Part shown: positions 9,954 through 17,962 of the stretch, one piece after another | Position numbering within the stretch: position 1 is the stretch's first letter | Layout: each line of letters starts with the position of its first letter | DNA from: Duncaniella muris | Lineage (GTDB): Bacteria > Bacteroidota > Bacteroidia > Bacteroidales > Muribaculaceae | Direction: 5' to 3' | DNA length: 64,000 nucleotides | Assembly (NCBI RefSeq): GCF_003024805.1 | Contig: NZ_PUEC01000010.1 | Location: 35,033-99,032 of the forward strand | Made by a program: the position numbers and the translations under genes | The notes under the pieces: model-generated | The model's database searches: none | Seen by the model: the letters and a program-made list of their open reading frames with translations, nothing else | Told to the model about the DNA's origin: nothing

Positions 9954-10328
9954 ATGAATTCTGAGGAACGCAACGGGCAATATGTCCGCATCGTATATAA
10001 AACGCCTGGAATTATGAGACAGATAAACCCCGAAAAGTTAGCCAAACTCTCAACCGCCAACTCAATGCTTGATGAGAAATATGGCGCACCCGGCACTCCC
10101 TCGCGCGAGCAATTCAACGAGGAATCTCTCGCGTGGTTCTATGGTAATATGCTCCGTGAACGTCGCAAGGAACTCAACCTCACACAGAAGCAGCTCGCCG
10201 AAAAACTCGGTCGCGAGCAGAGCTACATCGCCCGCGTCGAGAACGGCAAAGCCGACATTCAACTGTCGAGCTTCTTCCGCATCGCAGCCGTTCTCGGTAT
10301 CCAGTTCATACCAACTTTTGTGAACTGA
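9954..10328 (+). CDS. XRE-family helix-turn-helix regulator, HigA-like, no partner toxin
   Basis: A protein of up to 124 residues with a C-terminal Cro/cI-type helix-turn-helix (MLRERRKELNLTQKQLAEKL then SYIARVENGKADIQLSS), resembling the antitoxin half of HigBA-type modules. The upstream space holds only about 100 bases and no toxin reading frame, and the next gene is a cell-wall enzyme, so it is an orphan or a plain repressor. The promoter's -7 element ends four bases before the ATG at 9954; translation may therefore start leaderless or at the in-frame ATG at 10014, giving 104 residues (MRQINPEKL...). The HTH is intact either way. A small hairpin terminator follows. Confidence 0.82.
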   Translation: MNSEERNGQYVRIVYKTPGIMRQINPEKLAKLSTANSMLDEKYGAPGTPSREQFNEESLAWFYGNMLRERRKELNLTQKQLAEKLGREQSYIARVENGKADIQLSSFFRIAAVLGIQFIPTFVN

Positions 10329-10411
10329 TTTGATTATTTGACTTTGCTGTGCGTGATTTTTGCTCACCTCTCATATTAAATTGTGACTTAGAGCACGTCG
10401 GAGGGAACGGG

Positions 10412-10436
10412 AATCAAGGAGCCAGCCTTGATTTTT
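10412..10436 (+). terminator. Terminator after the XRE gene
   Basis: An 8-bp perfect stem AATCAAGG/CCTTGATT (10412-10419 with 10426-10433) runs into a five-T tail. Confidence 0.72.
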
Positions 10437-10502
10437 ATGCTGCCGGTGTAAAAATATCTGACGGCCTGCGGGCAGTGATGGCTGAAGAGACTGAAAAGCT
10501 GC

Positions 10503-10533
10503 TTTGCATTTCGCCGAATTATTATTAATTTTG
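10503..10533 (+). promoter_or_regulatory. Promoter of the PBP1A-type gene
   Basis: TTTG (10503-10506) and TAATTTTG (10526-10533) are spaced by 19 bases, matching both Bacteroidetes elements. Confidence 0.75.
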
Positions 10534-10657
10534 CAGACTGAAGTACAGCGAAGTCAAGCAAGAGCCGGATTCTCTTACGCGCGCGTACATATATTTATTA
10601 ATATATTACACTCAACAACCAGTCATCGGGATCTTCCCGCCCCTCTACAAAATCTCC

Positions 10658-13093
10658 ATGCAACAGACTGATCAGAATACTCTCCACGAAAGAAAAAACG
10701 AAAACGGAGCCGGAAACGGCAAGGCCAAGAAAGCGAAAAGCCACCGCGGACTGATAGCCACGCTTTGGACTGTCTTCGCTCTCGGCGTTATCGGAGTCTT
10801 TTTCTTCCTCTTCCTTGTCTACAACGGAGTGATAGGCTACATGCCTCCCGTTGAAGAGCTTAAAAATCCGACTGACCGCTTTGCCTCGGTGCTTTACTCG
10901 GCTGACGGCAAAGAGATCGGGCGCTATTTCGTAGGCACCGGCAACCGCGTCTATGCTGACTTCGATGAGGTGTCGCCACACGTAATCGATGCGCTTATCT
11001 CGACTGAAGACGTGCGCTTCGAGGAACATTCGGGCATCGACATGCGAGGCCTGGGACGAGTTCTGTTCAAAACCGTGCTCATGGGCAACAAGAACGCAGG
11101 CGGCGGATCGACTCTGACCCAGCAGCTTGCCAAGCAGCTCTACTCGCCGTCAAGCAGCGGATTCCTGTCGCGCGCCATGCAGAAACCCATCGAATGGATG
11201 ATCGCCGTCAAACTCGAACGCTACTATTCGAAGGAGGAGATCATCAAGATGTATCTCAATCAGTTTGACTTCCTTTACAACGCTGTGGGCATCAAATCAG
11301 CCGCACACGTCTACTTCGGCAAGGCCCCTAAGGATCTTAAGATAGAAGAAGCCGCCACACTGGTAGGTATGGTGAAAAATCCATCGTATTACAACCCCGT
11401 GAGGCAGAACGAGCGCACCCGGCAGCGCCGCAACGTGGTTCTGGCACAGATGGAAAAAGCCGGCAAGATCACCAAAGCCGAGCTTGACTCTCTGTCGGCG
11501 CTCCCGCTGACCCTCGACTTCAACCGCGTGGATGCCAAAGACGGAATCGCGCCCTATTTCCGCGAAGAACTCCGCCGCATGCTGCGCGCCCACAAGCCCG
11601 AACGGCAGAACTACCGATCATGGGAAACCCAGAAATACGTAGATGACTCGATTGCCTGGGAAACCAATCCGCTTTTCGGCTGGATCGAGAAAAATCCCAA
11701 GCCTGACGGCTCGAAATATGACATCTATACAGACGGTCTGAAAATCTACACCACAATCGATACCCGCATGCAGGCTTATGCCGAAGAGGCTGTGGCCGAA
11801 CACCTCGGCGGCTACCTCCAGCCGGCATTCTTCCGCGAAAAGCGCGGAACACGCGGAGCGCCTTACACCTCTGACCGCGCCGAGCTGTCGGAAATACGCC
11901 GCAACCACCTGATCCGCAACGCGATGAAAAACACCGACCGCTACCGCACAATGGTAAAGGCCGGCGCCTCGCGCGAGGAGATAGACAGGGCGTTCAACAC
12001 GGCCCGCGAAATGAAGGTGTTCACCTATCACGGTTCTGTTGACACGGTGATGACACCGCTCGACTCAGTGCTCTACCAGAAGATGTTCCTGCGCACCGGA
12101 TTCATGGCAATGGATCCGCTCAACGGCCACATCAAAGCATATGTGGGAGGTCCTGATTTCGGCTACTTCCAGTATGACATGGTGTCGACCGGACGCCGCC
12201 AGATCGGTTCTACTGTCAAGCCCTTCCTCTACACCTATGCGATGGAAGAAGGTTTCACCCCCTGCGATGAATTTTCCAACACCCAGCCGGTGATCACTGA
12301 CGAAAGCGGCCGCGTCTGGGCTCCGCGAAACGCCGGATCGGCGCGCGTCGGCGAGATGGTCAATCTCCGCTGGGCGCTCACCAACTCCAACAACTGGATT
12401 TCGGCACGCCTGATCTCTCAGCTCTCTCCCCCATCGCTCGTCAGAACAATGCACAATTTCGGTATCACTGCCGACCTGCCTCCGGTGATGTCGCTCTGTC
12501 TCGGTCCGGCCGATGTCTCGGTCAAGGAAATGGTCACCGCCTACTCGGCCTTTGCCAACAACGGCATGAGAGTCGACCCGATGTTTGTGACCGCCATAGC
12601 CGACAACAACGGCAATATAATTTCGGAATTTTCTCCGCGCCACACCGAAGTGATCAGCGAGAAAGCCTATTACCGCATACTCTCGATGCTCCTCAATGTG
12701 GTCAACGAGGGAACAGCCCACCGAGTGCGCTCACGCTACGGACTGACCGCCGAAATGGGAGGCAAGACCGGAACTACCAACTACAATGCCGACGGCTGGT
12801 TCATGGGCTTCACCCCGCAGCTTGTGGCCGGCACCTGGGTCGGCGGCGAGGAACGCTTCATCCACTTCAACACTATGGCCTACGGCCAGGGTGCCGCTAT
12901 GGCCCTCCCGATCTATGGCCGCTTCATGAAAAAAGTCTATGCCGACAAGAGCCTGAACTACAGTCAGAGCGCCCGCTTCGACTTCCCGGCCGGAGTGGAT
13001 CTCTGTGAAAAAGAGTTCTACGGCTATTATGACGAGGAAGTGGATGCCGACAACAATGCCGAAGACACCTCGATGGAAGGAGTCTTTGACTGA
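10658..13093 (+). CDS. Class A penicillin-binding protein 1A type (transglycosylase/transpeptidase)
   Basis: An 811-residue bifunctional peptidoglycan synthase. A basic cytoplasmic tail (1-30) and one transmembrane segment (about 34-57) precede the GT51 glycosyltransferase domain, which has the ISTEDVRFEEHSGID motif with its catalytic Glu and the GGSTLTQQLAKQLY motif. The transpeptidase domain shows the serine motif STVKPF (in RRQIGSTVKPFLYTYAM), SNN (in TNSNNWIS) and KTGTT (in GGKTGTTNYNADGWFMG). Length and order match PBP1A-like proteins. The C-terminus ends in a short acidic tail. It acts on the periplasmic face of the inner membrane. It is a single-gene unit with its own promoter and terminator. 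Confidence 0.95.
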   Translation: MQQTDQNTLHERKNENGAGNGKAKKAKSHRGLIATLWTVFALGVIGVFFFLFLVYNGVIGYMPPVEELKNPTDRFASVLYSADGKEIGRYFVGTGNRVYADFDEVSPHVIDALISTEDVRFEEHSGIDMRGLGRVLFKTVLMGNKNAGGGSTLTQQLAKQLYSPSSSGFLSRAMQKPIEWMIAVKLERYYSKEEIIKMYLNQFDFLYNAVGIKSAAHVYFGKAPKDLKIEEAATLVGMVKNPSYYNPVRQNERTRQRRNVVLAQMEKAGKITKAELDSLSALPLTLDFNRVDAKDGIAPYFREELRRMLRAHKPERQNYRSWETQKYVDDSIAWETNPLFGWIEKNPKPDGSKYDIYTDGLKIYTTIDTRMQAYAEEAVAEHLGGYLQPAFFREKRGTRGAPYTSDRAELSEIRRNHLIRNAMKNTDRYRTMVKAGASREEIDRAFNTAREMKVFTYHGSVDTVMTPLDSVLYQKMFLRTGFMAMDPLNGHIKAYVGGPDFGYFQYDMVSTGRRQIGSTVKPFLYTYAMEEGFTPCDEFSNTQPVITDESGRVWAPRNAGSARVGEMVNLRWALTNSNNWISARLISQLSPPSLVRTMHNFGITADLPPVMSLCLGPADVSVKEMVTAYSAFANNGMRVDPMFVTAIADNNGNIISEFSPRHTEVISEKAYYRILSMLLNVVNEGTAHRVRSRYGLTAEMGGKTGTTNYNADGWFMGFTPQLVAGTWVGGEERFIHFNTMAYGQGAAMALPIYGRFMKKVYADKSLNYSQSARFDFPAGVDLCEKEFYGYYDEEVDADNNAEDTSMEGVFD

Positions 13094-13120
13094 TTACTTC
13101 GACTGACAATCCGAGTATAT

Positions 13121-13166
13121 TTGACAGAGGGCTGCATGAAAATGCGGCCCTTTGTCAAATAATTTT
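13121..13166 (+). terminator. Terminator after the PBP gene, running into the B12 locus promoter
   Basis: A stem of about 17 bp with two wobble pairs (13121-13137 with 13142-13158, GAAA loop) is followed by an A/T-rich tail whose TTTG (13164-13167) also serves as the -33 box of the next promoter. Confidence 0.8.
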
Positions 13167-13194
13167 GCAAAGTTGACGAAATTCGTTACCTTTG
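13164..13194 (+). promoter_or_regulatory. Promoter of the vitamin B12 locus
   Basis: TTTG at 13164-13167 and TACCTTTG at 13187-13194 are spaced by 19 bases. Transcription should start near 13200, exactly at the 5' edge of the cobalamin aptamer. Confidence 0.85.
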
Positions 13195-13199
13195 TCGGC

Positions 13200-13418
13200 G
13201 AAAATGGTTGCTCGGACGTGAAGAGTCACGCAGACAACGAGCACAAAAGGGAATCCGGTGCAAATCCGGAACAGTACCCGCTGCTGTAAGTTCCACTCCA
13301 TTCAATCCGGATGGAAAGGTCTGCTGCAAAAGCCATTGCCCCACACCTGACAGAGCTGAAAGGCTCCGAGGGAGGACGAGAAGGCGCAGACAGGCCGGAA
13401 CAAGTCAGAAGACCTGCC
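13200..13418 (+). ncRNA. Cobalamin riboswitch aptamer
   Basis: The conserved core of a B12 riboswitch is readable in order: AAAAGGGAATCCGGTG (13245-13260), the paired AATCCGGA, CCCGCTGCTGTAA (13278-13290, equal to the usual CCCGCCACTGT box), AGCCATTGCC (13331-13340), and the 3' AAGTCAGAAGACCTGCC box (13402-13418). Outer boundaries are approximate. The aptamer begins at the predicted transcription start and lies upstream of a lipoprotein-btuG-btuB locus, so binding of cobalamin should turn down B12 uptake genes. Exact pairing was not computed. Confidence 0.93.
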
Positions 13419-13579
13419 ATTTTCCTGACATATGAATTTTGCGTCTGCGGGAATTTACAGACAGGAATCCACTCTTTCAGCAACCATCGGCGGCTACAAG
13501 GCAGGGAGTCAGAACACGGCACCATGATCAGAGCCGAAGGCAGGAAAGAGAAAAACAATGTAATCAATTGCATCATCCT

Positions 13580-13631
13580 ATCCGCATCTTTTCGCGCGCA
13601 AAACCGCAGAAAAGACGCGGATTTTTCTTTT
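13580..13631 (+). terminator. Attenuator terminator of the cobalamin riboswitch
   Basis: Arms 13580-13592 and 13610-13622 pair over 13 positions with one mismatch and are followed at once by a T-rich run (13623-13631), 28 bases before the first gene of the locus. This is a textbook intrinsic terminator inside the leader, so the riboswitch probably controls transcription rather than only translation. The aptamer-to-terminator distance is about 160 bases; the anti-terminator was not identified. Confidence 0.78.
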
Positions 13632-13658
13632 CGGCATTTTTAACCAATAAATGATAAC

Positions 13659-14792
13659 ATGACTACAAAGTTTTTCTACCTGCCGTGCATCGTCGCACTG
13701 GCCTGTATGCTTCCGATGACCAGCTGCTCTGACGACAAAGACGCACCCGAACCCCTGGTTCCGGAATTTGTCATCACCGGCTGCGAAGGAGTCCAGGATT
13801 TCAACCGTGGCGAAAGCAAGACCTACAGCGTGGATGCCAGCAACATCGCCCAAATCACCATCTCGGCTCCGACCGGCTGGACGGCTGACTACTCGGATGG
13901 CATTCTGACCGTCACCGCACCTTCTGACGAAGAGCGCGACGTTACCTGCAAAGGCAACATCATCATCTCGACCATGTCAGAAGACGAAATCGAGGCAGAG
14001 GCAGCGATCGAGGTGTCGACCTACGAACTGCGCTTCCTGACTTTCGAGGACGCAGACGCGCACTTCAATTCTTTCACACTCCCATACTGCAACAAGACAA
14101 TCTCGACCTGGAGCGACCTCATTGACAGCAAGCAGTATGGAGGCGAGCTGCTCTACGGCTCTGACGGCTATGGCATGGACGATCCATACAGCTGGTATGA
14201 CCAGAACAATACCGAACTGCGCCACTCCATGCCGCCGGCTTTCGACATGTACTGCTACTGGAGCGGCGGCCACGCCATCTCGAATTATGCCGACACAGAT
14301 CTGAGCCACGGCGATTTCTCACACCAGCTCTCAGTCTATGGTGCCGGAGGCCACAACGGATCAAGCAACTTCGCCATGCACTACGGATATCTTGACGGCT
14401 CGCAGTTCAATATGAACGAGGGACTCCCGGCCATTGAGTTTGCCGACGGCAAAGCCCGCATCATAGATCATATGTGGGTAATGAACTCCACATATGCCAT
14501 GAACTGCTATATCTCCGGCAACGGCCTCACCGCCAAGATCGGTCCTGACGACTGGGTGCAGATCGTAGCTACAGGATATGCAGCCGATGGCAGCAAGGCA
14601 GGCGAAAGCAAGTTCTATATGTGTAACGGGCCTGACTACATTGTCCGCGACTGGACCCGCTGGGACCTTTCCGAGTTAGGCAAAGTGGCTAAAGTTGAGT
14701 TCAACGTGACCGGATCATCGGACAACGGCTACGGCTTCAGCCAGCCTGCCTATTTCGCCTATGATGACGTGGCAGTACGCTTCGAAGAATAA
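13659..14792 (+). CDS. DUF4465 surface lipoprotein of the B12 locus, BtuH-like candidate
   Basis: A 377-residue lipoprotein (signal peptide with Cys23 in PMTSC, then the acidic SDDKD typical of surface export). A small N-terminal beta domain (about 35-120) precedes a C-terminal DUF4465-type domain (about 125-377) with FEDADAHFNSF, a WSGGHAISNYAD segment and the WTRWDLSELGKVAKVEF ending. DUF4465 proteins recur in Bacteroidetes B12 loci, and BtuH, a B12-binding surface lipoprotein, is thought to be of this type; assigning BtuH here is inference from context and memory. It is the first gene after the cobalamin riboswitch and its attenuator. Confidence 0.72.
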   Translation: MTTKFFYLPCIVALACMLPMTSCSDDKDAPEPLVPEFVITGCEGVQDFNRGESKTYSVDASNIAQITISAPTGWTADYSDGILTVTAPSDEERDVTCKGNIIISTMSEDEIEAEAAIEVSTYELRFLTFEDADAHFNSFTLPYCNKTISTWSDLIDSKQYGGELLYGSDGYGMDDPYSWYDQNNTELRHSMPPAFDMYCYWSGGHAISNYADTDLSHGDFSHQLSVYGAGGHNGSSNFAMHYGYLDGSQFNMNEGLPAIEFADGKARIIDHMWVMNSTYAMNCYISGNGLTAKIGPDDWVQIVATGYAADGSKAGESKFYMCNGPDYIVRDWTRWDLSELGKVAKVEFNVTGSSDNGYGFSQPAYFAYDDVAVRFEE

Positions 14793-14798
14793 AATAAT

Positions 14799-16580
14799 AT
14801 GGACAGAATGATAGAAAGAACGGGCACAGCCACCGCCATACTTCTGGCGGGGGCTATGCTCTTTTCATGCAACCGCGACGAGGTGATCGAGAATGACAAC
14901 GCGGCGAAACCGCATATCATCCTTGACAGCGAGAGCGGAATCTATACGGTGAATGCGGGCGACGAACTGACGATAGCTCCGGCCTACCGCAATGCCGAGG
15001 GTGCCTCGTATCTCTGGACTGTAGACGGCACCGAGGCCGCGACCACTGCGGAATTCACCCGGCAGTGGACCGAGACGGGCGAATATTACGTGACCGTCAC
15101 CGTGAGCAACAAGGCCGGGAGTTCCAGCGAAGACCTGAGAGTGGACGTGGTCGATCCGGCCGCTCCGATAATTTCACTTCCTCTTGCAGGCAACTCTCTG
15201 ACGCTCGCCGTGGGATCGGAATATGTGTTCCGCCCGGAGATCAGCAACAGTGACAGCCCGGATTTCAAGATCAGCTGGACACTCGACGGTGTGGAAGTCG
15301 GCTCGGATATGGACTACCGCTTCGAAGCCGGGGAGACGGGTGATTACAAGCTGACAGTCAGAGCCTGGAACGCCGATGGCGAAGATTCGGTGGAGATCAG
15401 CATATGTGTGGCCGACAAGCTGCCTTACAGCCTATCATTCCCTACACCGTCATATTTCCAGACATCAACCACACGCTACACGTTTGCCGGACGCCCCGTG
15501 TTTCTGAGTCCGCTAATCGAAAATCTTGCGGCCCGGAAATTCTCATGGACGGTTGACGGAGTGGCAAGCGAATGCACTGCGCGGACCTTCCCCTTCACCC
15601 CCGATGCGCCGGGCGAATATATTGTCAGCCTGACGGTCGACGAGACGGCAAGCGCATCGGTCAAAGTGGTCTGCGTGGATGCCACAGAGGCGCAGCGCTG
15701 CCGCAGAGCTTCAGCCGGAAGTTCGGCCGAGAGCACCAAGGTGTTTGAATGGGTTCCGGCTCCTGGCCAGTTCATAGGCGAGACTTCAACCGGAGGAATG
15801 ACCGGCAATGAGACAACACTTGCCCAGGCAAACGCGTGGGCCTCGGAGCGACTTGCCAAGAAAGCCTTTGTCTCTCTCGGAGGGTTCGGAGGCTATATAA
15901 TAGTCGGTTTCGACCACAGTATCAGCAAGAGAGACGGGCAGTTTGATTTCGCCGTCATGGGTAATGCGTTTTTCAACGCTACAACCGGATCGGGAGGCTC
16001 CAACGAGCCCGGTGTGATCTATGTCATGCAGGATGTCAACGGCAACGGACTTCCCGATGATGAATGGTATGAACTGCGCGGATCGGAGACCGGAAACGCC
16101 GGCACACGTCAGGACTATGCAGTGACCTATTACCGCCCTGCCGGGCCGAAGATGAATGTGCAGTGGACCGACAACTACGGTGGCGACGGCTGTGTGGACT
16201 ATCTAAGCGCCTTCCACCGTCAGGACTACTACTATCCGGCCTGGATCGAAGCTGATTCATATACCCTCCACGGCACCTGCCTGGCAGCCCGGACCTCTCA
16301 GGACCCAAGTTCCGGTTTCTGGGACAACAGCGCATTCGGCTGGGGTTATGCCGACAACAAAGGCAGTGACGACCTCGGCGGCCCGAACGGCTCAGGCGGC
16401 GAAGGACAGCGCAACGGATTCCTGATCGAAAACGCGATGTATCCGGACCTGACGCATATAAATCTCCAGTATATCGACTTCATAAAGGTACAGACCGGAG
16501 TCAATTCCAAATCCGGATGGCTCGGAGAAGTCTCTACCGAAGTGTTCAATTTTCAGGACCTCTCGCTGATGCCTCAGTAG
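14799..16580 (+). CDS. PKD-like surface lipoprotein of the B12 locus
   Basis: A 593-residue lipoprotein (LFSC lipobox, Cys24) starting 6 bases after the DUF4465 gene, so the two are co-transcribed. Three successive PKD-like beta domains are recognisable from repeated YTVNAGDELTIAP, SYLWTVDGTEA and TVTVSNKAG-type segments (about 40-120, 125-205 and 210-290). The C-terminal half (about 310-593) is a different domain rich in glycine, tryptophan and tyrosine (FGGYIIVGFDHSI, VNGNGLPDDEWYELRGSE) with an acidic, calcium-loop-like DVNGNGLPDDE. This half is found in Bacteroidetes surface proteins but has no function I can name. Its position suggests a role in capturing cobalamin or its carriers at the cell surface. 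Confidence 0.75.
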   Translation: MDRMIERTGTATAILLAGAMLFSCNRDEVIENDNAAKPHIILDSESGIYTVNAGDELTIAPAYRNAEGASYLWTVDGTEAATTAEFTRQWTETGEYYVTVTVSNKAGSSSEDLRVDVVDPAAPIISLPLAGNSLTLAVGSEYVFRPEISNSDSPDFKISWTLDGVEVGSDMDYRFEAGETGDYKLTVRAWNADGEDSVEISICVADKLPYSLSFPTPSYFQTSTTRYTFAGRPVFLSPLIENLAARKFSWTVDGVASECTARTFPFTPDAPGEYIVSLTVDETASASVKVVCVDATEAQRCRRASAGSSAESTKVFEWVPAPGQFIGETSTGGMTGNETTLAQANAWASERLAKKAFVSLGGFGGYIIVGFDHSISKRDGQFDFAVMGNAFFNATTGSGGSNEPGVIYVMQDVNGNGLPDDEWYELRGSETGNAGTRQDYAVTYYRPAGPKMNVQWTDNYGGDGCVDYLSAFHRQDYYYPAWIEADSYTLHGTCLAARTSQDPSSGFWDNSAFGWGYADNKGSDDLGGPNGSGGEGQRNGFLIENAMYPDLTHINLQYIDFIKVQTGVNSKSGWLGEVSTEVFNFQDLSLMPQ

Positions 16581-16649
16581 GCATGACAGAAGCCTGAACC
16601 ATTAGACCATAACTCCAAACTTTACTCTTTTTTCTGCCGACCGGCAGGC

Positions 16650-16769
16650 CCTGCCGGGCTGACGGACGCAAGGGAATGACAGTGTTCCCGCCGTCTGAGA
16701 CTTTCAGGATACTCTGGCCTGAAAACGACCAGACAAAAAAGATTCCCTTGCATCCGTCAGCCCGGCGGG
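16650..16769 (+). repeat. Long imperfect hairpin inside the B12 locus
   Basis: Arms 16653-16677 and 16742-16766 are reverse complements over 25 bases with one change (a G-U pair in RNA), and pairing can be extended by three more positions. The 64-base middle holds nested helices TTTCAGG/CCTGAAA and GTCTG/CAGAC. A competing short hairpin is possible: GGGAA (16672-16676) can pair with TTCCC at 16685-16689 instead of TTCCC at 16743-16747. It lies between the PKD-like gene and the btuG promoter. It has no T run, so it is not a standard terminator. Confidence 0.85.
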
Positions 16770-16803
16770 ACCTCCGATCATCCGCGCCGCAGACAGCAGG
16801 CAG

Positions 16804-16834
16804 TTGGCATTCTCGCATAAAAGAAGTAATTTTG
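16804..16834 (+). promoter_or_regulatory. Internal promoter upstream of btuG
   Basis: TTGG (16804-16807) and TAATTTTG (16827-16834) are spaced by 19 bases, 26 bases before the btuG ATG. It would let btuG-btuB be expressed apart from the riboswitch. Confidence 0.65.
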
Positions 16835-16859
16835 CGGCGCTTAAACGCACACAAGACAA

Positions 16860-17939
16860 ATGACAGTGAAATCAATGCTGAAACCATTCTCAATATTCAT
16901 TCTGGTACTCTCTTCTCTGGCCCTGGGCGGGTGTATGGAGTGGGACTACGGCGAAACGGAAGACTTCGATGTCACCGGATCGGGCCTTTTCATAACCAAT
17001 GAAGGAAACTTCCAGTACGGAAACGCCACTCTGAGCTACTACGATCCGGCCACAAACACCGTGCAGAACGAGGTATTTTTCAGAGCCAACGGCATGAAAC
17101 TCGGCGATGTGGCCCAGTCGATGAGCATCTATGACAACAAGGGGTGGATAGTGGTCAACAACTCACACGTCATCTTCGCCATAGACCTCAACACCTTCAA
17201 AGAGGCCGGACGCATAGAGAATCTGACATCACCGCGCTATATCCACTTTCTGAGCGATGAGAAGGCCTATGTCACACAGCTGTGGGACAACCGTATCTTC
17301 ATCGTCAACCCGAAGACATATGAAATCACCGGCTATATCACGGTGCCTGACATGACTATGGAAAGCGGATCGACCGAACAGATGGTGCAGTACGGCAAAT
17401 ATGTGTACTGCAACTGCTGGAGCTACCAGAACCGCATCATAAAGATCGACACCGAAACTGATCAGGTGGTCGACCAGCTGACCGTAGGCATCCAGCCTAC
17501 ATCACTGGTGCTTGACAGATATGACAAGATGTGGACCGTGACTGACGGCGGCTATGAAGGCAGCCCCTACGGCCATGAGGCACCGTCGCTCTACCGCATC
17601 GATGCCGCGACGTTCACCATCGAGAAGCAGTTCAAGTTCAAATTCGGCGACTGGCCTTCGGAGGTGCAGCTCAACGGCACAGGCGATACGCTCTACTGGA
17701 TCAACAATGACATCTGGAGGATGGATGTCACCGCAGACCGTCTGCCGGTGAGACCGTTTCTGGAATACCGCGACACAAAATACTACGGACTTACAGTCAA
17801 TCCCTTCAACGGCGAAGTCTATGTGGCGGATGCCATAGACTATCAGCAACAAGGAATGATCTACCGCTACAGTCCGCAGGGTGAGCTTATCGATGAATTC
17901 TATGTAGGCATAACACCGGGTGCCTTCTGCTGGAAATGA
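16860..17939 (+). CDS. btuG: Surface B12-binding lipoprotein BtuG
   Basis: A 359-residue lipoprotein (Cys25 in ALGGC) with a repeated seven-bladed beta-propeller pattern of the YncE/DUF5074 type. The N-terminal GSGLFITNEGNFQYGNATLSYYDP block and PQ-rich blades closely resemble BtuG of Bacteroides, the outer-surface protein that binds cobalamin with extreme affinity and sits as a lid on BtuB. The gene's TGA overlaps an ATG used or available for btuB, and both follow a shared promoter. The match was made by recognition, not alignment, but the partner gene makes it very likely. Confidence 0.88.
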   Translation: MTVKSMLKPFSIFILVLSSLALGGCMEWDYGETEDFDVTGSGLFITNEGNFQYGNATLSYYDPATNTVQNEVFFRANGMKLGDVAQSMSIYDNKGWIVVNNSHVIFAIDLNTFKEAGRIENLTSPRYIHFLSDEKAYVTQLWDNRIFIVNPKTYEITGYITVPDMTMESGSTEQMVQYGKYVYCNCWSYQNRIIKIDTETDQVVDQLTVGIQPTSLVLDRYDKMWTVTDGGYEGSPYGHEAPSLYRIDAATFTIEKQFKFKFGDWPSEVQLNGTGDTLYWINNDIWRMDVTADRLPVRPFLEYRDTKYYGLTVNPFNGEVYVADAIDYQQQGMIYRYSPQGELIDEFYVGITPGAFCWK

Positions 17940-17962
17940 CAGTTACTTACCGGATTGCATCT

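Larger units (their letters stand above)
10329..10657. other. 329-base intergenic region between the XRE gene and the PBP gene
   Basis: It holds a terminator for the XRE gene (10412-10436), one copy of a 13-base sequence repeated elsewhere (10459-10471), and the promoter of the PBP gene (10503-10533), with a leader of about 120 bases containing an AT-rich stretch. No reading frame here looks coding. Confidence 0.7.

Noticed and set aside
16671..16700. Second cobalamin riboswitch before btuG
   Set aside because: AGGGAATGACAGTG...TTCCCGCC loosely recalls the aptamer core, but the CTGT box and the rest of the aptamer are missing; the bases are explained by the long hairpin.
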